Positions 34,393 through 41,765 of a stretch of DNA of 64,000 nt are shown here, piece by piece. The notes beneath the pieces are model-generated. The model did not search any database. It was not told where the DNA came from and was given only the letters and a program-made list of their open reading frames with translations. Position 1 is the first letter of the stretch. The number at the start of each line of letters is the position of its first letter. The stretch is from Hericium rajendrae (Eukaryota; Basidiomycota; Agaricomycetes; Russulales; Hericiaceae), in contig CM065879.1 in the NCBI GenBank assembly GCA_033439255.1, positions 2,150,501 to 2,214,500 on the forward strand, in the 5' to 3' direction. Made by a program: the position numbers and the translations under genes.

Positions 34393-35894
34393 ATCATCGA
34401 AGCGTGAAAATCCTCCTTTGCCGTGAGCGTATACTGAATGTCAGTGCGCAGGTGGGTGGGGATCGTGGCTGCTTCGCCGGTGTTTGGGTCGAAGATGGTG
34501 ATGGTCTGTGTTTCATTGCGGTAGCTGCGCACGACTGACTCGGTAAGCACATCGAAGGGGCATCCGAGTAGGATATCGTAGGCGGGCGACCAGAGGACGT
34601 GTATTTGGAGGTAGAGAACAATGTTGCCGAAGACTGCAGGCACGTTTCGGCACAGGCCCAGCGAGTCATCAAGTTCGCCGTTGGCGGATTGCATAGTGAG
34701 GATAATCGTGGGGTCATACGACAGGCCTAAGGTGTAGCAAACGCTCTCTGACATGGAGATGACCTGAGAACCTGGGTCCAAGATGCACTCGACCGGTTCT
34801 TGATGATCTATGAGTGCTGCAATAGAACGCAGCGCCGCAGACTCGCGCGAGACGATCAGGGGTTTAGGCTTTTCGTCCGGGCGGAGTTGCTTGAGGTACT
34901 GCTCGTAGGGATCCGGGAGGACGACAGCACCTTCCGGTGGCTCGGCGCACTGGTGCGAAAGGATAGATACCCGTGGATGAGGGAGCGAGGCCGGGTGCTG
35001 CACACGGTCGCCTTCGGCGGGCTCGCTCGCAAACTGGATACCTGCAGCGAGCTCTACTTGACGCGCTGGCGAGGCCAGCTCCTCAACTGCATCTTCACCT
35101 GGCAGCTCGGAGAGCAGGTCAGTCTCGTTAAGGACTTCCAACAGGTTCTGTCCCGCCACCAGACACGTGTGACGCCGTGAGACTGCCTCCTTGTATTTCG
35201 CACGTAGTGCAGGCGCCAGGGACCAGAGCTCACCCTGGGTGACCTCAATAGGGAGGGACATGGCACGCGCGAACACGCGGTCCAGCACGTCTTGCCCGAC
35301 TGAGTCTTGCGCACGACGGGTTGGGCCCGTCTCTTCGACTACTTCAATCACTGGGACTTGCGCGGGCCTTGCACCGTCGTGGACTCTGGCAAATGGGTGG
35401 ACGGGACCATCAGGGTCGCGGAGGTCGTCGCGTACTGCAGGTTGAGATAGAAGGTGGGGGGGGACGTCTCGTTCCGGGCCTGGGGCCGGTGAAGCTTGCG
35501 GAGGGGGCAGGGACGCCCGCGGCGGCTCTGGTTCATCCTCGATGGTCGGGCGCGGTGGCGCACGGGGCAATCGTGGAGGGGCTGGTTGGCGGGCAGGCTC
35601 TTCCATCCTGCGAGCTCGTTCCAACGCCCGGTTAGCTCTATCACAGCTGGCCGCAGCATTGGGTGGGGGCACAACCGAGGCGTCCTTCAACTGGTATAAC
35701 TGCCGTAGCTCGCCCTCCAGGCTCTCGATCCACGCGTCTGTGGTGAGCTGGTACAACCCTGCCTGGACCTGGGTATAGGGGGACGCGGTGGTCTGAGCGT
35801 ATGCCGGTGCGACACGATAGCCGTAGGGAGGGAGCCCCGCCCGCGGCGAACTTGCCTGGCGGGTACCAGCTACACCCATCATAAGCTGACCCAT
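34389..35894 (-). CDS. Gypsy linker and aspartic protease ORF
   Basis: 501 residues in the same frame as gag, from an ATG six bases after the first base of the gag TGA. The first 300 residues are a Pro/Arg-rich linker (PAPPRLPRAPPRP). The C-terminal part is a retropepsin-like protease with CILDPGSQVISMS (active-site Asp) and DILLGCPFDVL (the flap-side Gly motif). The end overlaps the pol frame by a few bases. The protease would cut the gag-pol polyprotein. Confidence 0.85.
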   Translation of the reverse strand: MGQLMMGVAGTRQASSPRAGLPPYGYRVAPAYAQTTASPYTQVQAGLYQLTTDAWIESLEGELRQLYQLKDASVVPPPNAAASCDRANRALERARRMEEPARQPAPPRLPRAPPRPTIEDEPEPPRASLPPPQASPAPGPERDVPPHLLSQPAVRDDLRDPDGPVHPFARVHDGARPAQVPVIEVVEETGPTRRAQDSVGQDVLDRVFARAMSLPIEVTQGELWSLAPALRAKYKEAVSRRHTCLVAGQNLLEVLNETDLLSELPGEDAVEELASPARQVELAAGIQFASEPAEGDRVQHPASLPHPRVSILSHQCAEPPEGAVVLPDPYEQYLKQLRPDEKPKPLIVSRESAALRSIAALIDHQEPVECILDPGSQVISMSESVCYTLGLSYDPTIILTMQSANGELDDSLGLCRNVPAVFGNIVLYLQIHVLWSPAYDILLGCPFDVLTESVVRSYRNETQTITIFDPNTGEAATIPTHLRTDIQYTLTAKEDFHASMI

Positions 35895-35897
35895 GGC

Positions 35898-37013
35898 TCA
35901 CTGATTGGGGTTCATACGGTGGTATTCGTCGATCCGTTCGGCCATAGTCGCGCCTGGGGGTCCTTGCGGGAGCCAAGCCCCAGAGGGTAAGACCATCTTG
36001 CCTTGGACGTCCTTCTTGCACTTGCCGGCGGCCATGTATTCCCGGGCTGTCATGCATTCGTGCACGAAATGCCCCACGTTCCCACAGAAGTTGCACTGAT
36101 CCGACCCCATTCGCCCGCGCATTGGCGTGCCTTGATTACCTCCGGAGACCATCGGCTGATGCGACGGCTGCTGCGCGCTCCTCAAGAGGATATCGGCCAG
36201 TGACGCTAACTGCTCACTCTTAATCTGGATAGTCATTCCTGAGCCTGCCTCGGCGGTTGATGACGATGCGGTGGCTTGAGTTGACGACGGTCCACGCAGG
36301 TACGGGTCGGGGGTGATGGCAGTGCCATACATGCACCACTCTGCGGCCCTATAGACGTCGTTGATCGGGTGCGGATCATCGGGATGGTGATCAGGCTTGG
36401 TAAGAGCAAGGCGGTCCTCTACCCGCAGGCGAAGACGTTCGGGGAGCGCCGCCAAAAACCAGCATTGTTCCTCGATATCGGAGATGCGGTTCTTGCCTTT
36501 CAGGTAGTGCGTGATGACCGTGAACTCGCGCAAGAACGCACCAAGTTCGCCGACGGAACTGAGGGTGGACTCGGCAGTTTGGTGCACGAGTGACTCCAAA
36601 TCTTGACGCGAAAAGGTATTCTCCTTAGCCGAGCCCGGGTAGAGTTCGTGGATAGCTTTCTTGAATTCGTCCCAAGTGCCGGTGGCGTACTTGGCCTCGG
36701 ACCACCACAGCTCTTGTGCGTCAACGTCTGAGAGGAGACGGACCGCATGACTCTTTTTCTCCGCATCATCTGCCATGGAGGAATGCTGAAAACAAAATTC
36801 GAGATCGAGGAAGTAACGGCCCAGCTCGCGGGGGGAGTTGGTGTCGAACTTGGGAGCACCGCTCTCGCCGCGCATAGGCATGGAGGGGGGCGGCATGACT
36901 GGTTGGATACTTGGTGGCCTGGGGAAGGGGAAACGTGCAGGGGCTAGCGGGCTGTGTTGTTGAGTAGGAGAAGGGGGACAGGGGGTAGCAGGCAAAGTCG
37001 CCTGGTGCGGCAT
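35898..37013 (-). CDS. Gypsy Gag with zinc knuckle
   Basis: 371 residues. A Pro-rich start (MPHQATLPATPCPPSP) leads into a helical capsid-like region (FDTNSPRELGRYFLDLEF, WWSEAKYATGTWDEFKKAI, LYPGSAKEN). Near the end is one CCHC knuckle, CNFCGNVGHFVHEC, which would bind the element RNA. It ends at a TGA after NPNQ; the next in-frame ATG opens the protease ORF two codons later. Either readthrough or a decayed sense codon could join them. Confidence 0.9.
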   Translation of the reverse strand: MPHQATLPATPCPPSPTQQHSPLAPARFPFPRPPSIQPVMPPPSMPMRGESGAPKFDTNSPRELGRYFLDLEFCFQHSSMADDAEKKSHAVRLLSDVDAQELWWSEAKYATGTWDEFKKAIHELYPGSAKENTFSRQDLESLVHQTAESTLSSVGELGAFLREFTVITHYLKGKNRISDIEEQCWFLAALPERLRLRVEDRLALTKPDHHPDDPHPINDVYRAAEWCMYGTAITPDPYLRGPSSTQATASSSTAEAGSGMTIQIKSEQLASLADILLRSAQQPSHQPMVSGGNQGTPMRGRMGSDQCNFCGNVGHFVHECMTAREYMAAGKCKKDVQGKMVLPSGAWLPQGPPGATMAERIDEYHRMNPNQ

Positions 37014-37326
37014 TGTCCTAGGACCCGCGGTAGCAGAGGGGCCGGCAAGGGGTCACGGCGCTGGGGTTGGCGATACGGGTGGAGTAGGAACGATGAAGGA
37101 ATGCTCGAGCTCGGGAATTTTGAACTCTTCGTCGATGGGAGTAAGGGGACTAGTGGGAGTTGGAACCGGTGGGAAAGGTGACGGTAGGTCGGGGGAAACT
37201 TGCTGAGGGTCCTGAGTCGCAACACGGACTTCTTGTTCGAGGGTACGATCTGGATTCGACCGTGCGCTACTCCTAGTATGACACGGCTCTATTTTGAGTA
37301 TGGAACCCTCACGGTGGGCTCCAAAA
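37014..37326 (-). other. Gypsy 5' leader
   Basis: The untranslated leader between the 5' LTR and gag. An open frame crosses it (37053-37412, Pro-rich) but starts in the LTR and has no motif. Confidence 0.5.
37306..37323 (-). other. Gypsy primer-binding site candidate
   Basis: On the minus strand TGGAGCCCACCGTGAGGG begins three bases after the 5' LTR and starts with TGG as tRNA pairing requires. The tRNA was not identified. Confidence 0.6.
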
Positions 37327-38346
37327 TGATGTGTGGACCCTGGGAATGGAGGCGGCAGCCAAAACCAAAACCAACAGAGTACCGGGGGGTGCGAGGGGAC
37401 CAAGTATCTCAAGAGGGGAGCGCCGAGACGTGTAGCTGACGGGTGATCGTACTACGGGCAGGGGAGCAAGGCCGCGGAGGGCAAGCTTGCTGCGCGCGGG
37501 CGACTTCCGACGCGGCTCTGCTAGGGATGATGACGGTACGACAAGACTCACAGGTCTTAGGTGATATGGCTTGTAGATAACGGCGCGGCGACGAGTACGA
37601 CGAATACGATGAGCGACACGAGAAAGTGAGAAGAGCTACGTCTGTGACGTGCTTAGAGGCTGGGGTGAGAACATCAAATGGCGGGCTTTGTGAGATCTGA
37701 GCTCTGAGGGGAAAAAGGCAGATTCCGTTCCGATTCTCTAAGTCAGTAGCTATGGTACAAATGGGCAAGGCTGCCTCAGGCGGCCCGGCGTGACTTCCTA
37801 CGACAACCTCCCGCTGACCGACCCAATCTCCAATTCCTTCCTGATCCTGCCTGCTCTGGGTCCCTTGGCGAGTGGAGTCGTTGCGGCTCGGCCCGTGCAG
37901 GGCAGAGGGCGTGCGCGTGGCACGAACGAATCAAAGGTGCCACCTTACAACGTCGCCCGGGGCGTGCGTCGGGAACGGCGGGCACGTCGAGCTGGAATGG
38001 CTGGGATGACGTCAGTAGCGCACTGTCGCGGGTGCCGCTCGTGATCCGGGGGCGTGTGGGCGTTCGAGGGCACGTTGATTGAGCCGGCTGGTTCTCTGGG
38101 CGCACTTCTGTTCCTGTGCCGCTGACTCGTCCGGCCGGTTGATCTCCGGCCCGTTCGGTGCATCAGACCACGGGACACCGGCTTTAGTCCGACCCGGTCG
38201 GTCCCGAACCCGTGGGGGCGCTTGTCCTGTGCGGGGAGCAATGTCGCGGTGGGCGGACTTGGTGCAGCTGAGGTGAAGTGAAGCGGGACAGGCAAGGAGG
38301 CGGGGAGTGGGCAATGCCGTTGCAAGGCGCGCTAAAGGGCGCATCA
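37327..38346 (-). repeat. Gypsy 5' LTR
   Basis: 1,020 bp, about 97.5% identical to the 3' LTR; I count 25 substitutions and no indels. Ends TGATG and CATCA as in its partner. Confidence 0.95.
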
Positions 38347-39593
38347 CCGCTCTTGCTGCTGGCATCTACAGCGGCGGCCGTACTGCCCACTCATTGTACA
38401 GGGTGCCAGTTGAGGAGAACAGCACTCTGCTGAAGTCGACTGTGGGTATGCGATCTGCACGCGCTGACCTCCTACGTCAAGCCGACCTACACATACTCGA
38501 CGAAGCACCTATGGCAAATAAAGCAGTCAGTCTTTTCTTTTTATCCTCGATCTGAAATATCCTAACAGTGACCATCACTCGACAGGTAACGGAATGTATT
38601 GACGACCTTCTGCACTCGCTTGGCGATGCAGACATCCCATTCGGTGGGAAGCGCATAGTCCTTCTGGGAGATTGGGCCCAAATACCACCCGTCATCAGGG
38701 GCGGCTCACGCTCGGCCGTCGTGAATGCATCCCTGAAGTCCTCACCGCTGTGGCAATGTTTTGATGTCATGCACCTTGCAACACCCATCCGGAATGCAGA
38801 CGATCCCATATTTGCCCAATGGGCTGATGCACTTGCCGAAAATGAAGAGCCGCGGGAGGTGGACATACCTTTTCATCTCATATCCAACTGCAGCGAGCGG
38901 CAGAACATTATCGATTTTGTCTTTCCCAGCCATATTCTGGCCAACCCTGCTCAGGCCATTCAGCATGCCATCCTCTGCCCGCTGAAGGTCCAAGTTGCTG
39001 AGTACAATGAGCGCATCCTCGCCATACTCGATGGACCCGAACGCACCTATTTGAGCATGGACAGCATGATAGAGGAGGACAGGCGGATTGACCAGGACCC
39101 CATGGCCGACATCGACCATCTCAACAGTATGTGCCTACCAGGAATACCGGACCATGAACTTATCTTGAAGATCGGATCGGTCTGTGTATTGACACGCAAC
39201 TTCTCCGTTGAACGCAATCTCACGAAGAACACGAAGGTTGTTGTCGATGAACTCGGTCAGCGAGTCATCGTTGTTCGGCTGATTCGCGGGACGCACCTAC
39301 AGCAAACTGAGAACATTGTGCTACCTCGCATTGACTTCATGCACTTCTTTCCCGACAAAGGCTGGACCATCAAGCGCCGCCAGTTCCCTCTACGACTGGC
39401 CTACGCAACGACCATCAATAGCGCACAGGGCATGACTTTGCAAACATTAGCTGTCGATGTCACACACCCGGTCTTCAGTCATGGGCAGCTATATACCGCG
39501 TTTTCGAGGGTCCCGTTCGGTCGAGATTGTATAGTAAGAATCGCGCCAGGACAAACGACGATGGACAACGTAGTGTATTCAGAACTGCTGTAG
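38347..39593 (+). pseudogene. Helitron 1 helicase, C-terminal part
   Basis: Continues the Pif1-type helicase cut at 26188. The frame resumes LAAGIYSGGRTAHSL, then the Walker B segment LHILDEAPMANK, an intron at 38526-38585, and VLLGDWAQIPPV. The last motifs are INSAQGMTLQTL and FSHGQLYTAFSRV, typical of the superfamily 1B end. It stops with TAG at 39591-39593. No stop or frameshift was seen within this half, so the gypsy insertion may have arrived while the gene was largely intact. Confidence 0.9.
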
Positions 39594-39685
39594 TATATAC
39601 ACGGCTCTACGTTGACAGTACGATCCAGTTAAGATCGGTTTCCACGGTAAAACAGACACACAAACAAACCATGACAAAAGATACC

Positions 39686-39706
39686 GGGCGAGGCAAAGCC
39701 GAGCCC
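39686..39706 (+). other. Helitron 1 3' hairpin
   Basis: Arms GGGCGAGGC and GCCGAGCCC flank an AAA loop; GGGC pairs with GCCC and GGC with GCC, with an opposed GA/GA pair between. It lies six bases before the terminal CTTG, the classic Helitron 3' layout. Confidence 0.75.
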
Positions 39707-40559
39707 TGTTTCTTGTCACTACTATATCATTCTCACAAGATGCCTCCGCGCGTGTGCACCTCGGTGTAAACCTCGGCCTTGCCCTTTCCGACCATGGCGG
39801 TACCGTCGCGCTCCACCCGACTGCAACATACCGTACCATACCCACTCTGCATCCGCACCCTCCGACAAGTAGATTTTCCTGTGCCATATGCGCCCTTTTC
39901 CACCACACCATCCTGCATCCCGCTTTTCGTGCCTTGGTACATGCCGACGGTCGCCATACACTAGGTGCGTGACGTCCGTGACTGATGGCCCATAACGCAA
40001 CGTGACTCGCTGCGCAGCGCTGCACATTTTCTGCCTTTCTTCCTCTGCCTCTCGCTTTCTCTGCACGCCTTTGTTGTCCAGATACCCATCTATCCATTTC
40101 CTGTGCTCTCTACGATCTCTCTGCTCCATGTTATCCTCACGCATCCAATTATATCGTCCTATTTCATGTGAAGAGCGCTGTATACAATTCCCTGTACTTA
40201 CTCTGCTCCTGCCCGTCTGCGTACAGTGCTCACTATGCATGCACCGACATCATTACGACCTTACGATTGACATGGTGGATACCCCCGCACTCTTTCTCAT
40301 CGCTTCAAACTTCTCCGGCACGATTGACCAACACTTCGCAGCTTTTGCCTTGGCCCTGTCACGTGCTATCAGTGCCGCATGCGTCCCTCCATGTCTTTCC
40401 TTCCTCTCCTCGCATCTCGCATCTGTCAGTGTGAATTATGACATATTGTCTCTACTCCGCCACCTCACGGGACAAATCCAAGACCAATTTTGCTCTCAAT
40501 AATTACACCGTTCGGAACCTACGGAAAATGCCTGTCGTCAATAAAGTCGTGAGCACAGC

Positions 40560-41469
40560 ACCCTGTTGCAGTCAACTACGTGGATGCGTTCGCCGCGCGT
40601 TGGTCTTCTATGCTGAGCCGACCTGCACATACTCAACGAAGTCCCTATGGCAAAACAGCCGTTACTGTCTTTCTCTAATCATCCTTATACCCTGTTCTAA
40701 TGTTGCCTGCCCCTTGATAGGTAACAGAACGTATCGACAGTCTTCTGTGTTCCCTTGCCGATCAACATCTCCCATTCGGCGGAAAGCACATTGTCCTTCT
40801 TAGACATTGGGCACAGATACCGCCCGTCATCAGAGGTGGCTTGCGCTCGGCCATCGTAAGTGTACCTGAAGTCCTCTCCACTCTGCTGACGTTTCGACAT
40901 CATGCACCTAACGCGCTCATGACCCTGTTCTCGAATGCTGCACCAATGCACTTGCTGAGAACGAAGAGCGGCAGCACATCATTGACTTCGCAAGCCATGT
41001 TCTGGCCAACCCCGCTTAGGCCGAGGGGATGTCAACAGTATGTGCTGACCGGGAATTACGGACTGCGTCTTGACACAGAGTTTCTCCATTGAACGCAATC
41101 TCACGAACGACACGAAGATCGTTGTCGATGAATTCCGCTAACGAGTCCACGTCGTTCAGCTGATTCGACGGACGCACCTGCAGCAGACCGACAGCATCGT
41201 GCTACCTCGCATTCAGTTCACGCACTCTCCAACAAAGGGTGGACCATCAAGCGCTGCCAGCTCCCTCTGCAACTTACCTAAGCAACAACGATCAATGATG
41301 CACAGGGCATGACTTTGCGAACGTTAGCTATTGATGTCGCGCACCTAATCTTCAGCCTTGGCCAACCTTATATCGTGTTCTCGAGGGTCCCCTTTCGCCA
41401 AATTTGTTTGTGAGAGTCGTGCCTGCACAGAGGAAGATGGACAACATTATGTATTCTGACCTGCTGTAG
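40560..41469 (+). pseudogene. Helicase remnant of Helitron 2
   Basis: Aligns with the C-terminal helicase of Helitron 1: Walker B region near 40630, the GDWAQIPPV region near 40800 (now with LRHWAQIPPVI-like reading), the INSAQGMTL region near 41300 and the end at 41469. Frameshifts and stops break every frame. The 5' part (39740-40555) matches the Helitron 1 leader and SAP-like start. Confidence 0.7.
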
Positions 41470-41564
41470 TACATACATGGCTCCGCATACACTAGAGTCT
41501 ACACTTCGACAATGTCATCCAGTTGTTTTCCCGATTCCTAGCATAAACAAACCATGACAAAAGA

Positions 41565-41585
41565 AACCGGGCGAGGCGAAGCCGA
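41565..41585 (+). other. Helitron 2 3' hairpin
   Basis: Same arms as in Helitron 1 with a GAA loop instead of AAA, ending a few bases before CTTG at 41595-41598. Coordinates are accurate to a few bases. Confidence 0.65.
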
Positions 41586-41711
41586 GCCCCGTTTCTTGTA
41601 TTAGTCATGCATTCACGTCGCGTCCGCAGGCAATCCGCAGGAATCGCAATCCGCAGCTCTGCGCGAAACGTCCAACTTGAACAAGTACTGTACTTGGAAC
41701 TCCAGTCTGCT

Positions 41712-41719
41712 TATATAAA
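41712..41719 (+). promoter_or_regulatory. TATA box of the F-box gene
   Basis: TATATAAA lies 54 bases before the ATG at 41766 and 114 bases after the end of Helitron 2. Confidence 0.6.
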
Positions 41720-41765
41720 GGACTTCGGTTGCCAGCGTTACAGAGTTCACGTTGACTTTACCGCC

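Larger units (their letters stand above)
26189..38346 (-). mobile_element. Ty3/gypsy LTR retrotransposon with antisense cargo
   Basis: 12,158 bp with two 1,020-bp LTRs bounded by TGATG...CATCA and a 4-bp target duplication. It lies on the minus strand relative to the Helitron gene: 5' LTR 37327-38346, primer-binding site, gag, protease, RT-RNaseH-integrase, then a 3.4-kb module of two plus-strand genes, polypurine tract, and 3' LTR 26189-27208. RT-RNaseH before integrase places it in Ty3/gypsy. No chromodomain is visible at the integrase end. The LTRs differ at about 25 positions. Stops in gag/pro, pol and both cargo genes make this copy probably inactive. Confidence 0.93.
16886..39715 (+). 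mobile_element. Helitron 1, carrying two nested LTR elements
   Basis: A rolling-circle transposon encoding a Rep-helicase. The left end was set where it starts to match the second Helitron copy at 39716 (shared TCACTACTATATCATTCTC, beginning TC as Helitrons do). The right end is set by a 21-base GC-rich hairpin at 39686-39706 and the terminal CTTG at 39712-39715. Removing the two insertions (17567-22711 and 26189-38346, each with one target copy) leaves about 5.5 kb, a normal size for an autonomous element. The Rep-helicase gene is disabled by both insertions and one TGA. The left flank lacks the expected A, so the exact 5' base is uncertain. Confidence 0.82.
39716..41598 (+). mobile_element. 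Helitron 2, internally deleted copy
   Basis: 1,883 bp, starting TCACTACTATATC directly at the last base of Helitron 1 and ending in the same hairpin and CTTG (41595-41598), followed by T. It matches Helitron 1 at both ends at roughly 75%, so it is an old relative rather than a fresh copy. The Rep domain and Walker A are missing: sequence matching 22870 joins sequence matching about 38420 near 40555. Non-autonomous. Confidence 0.83.
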
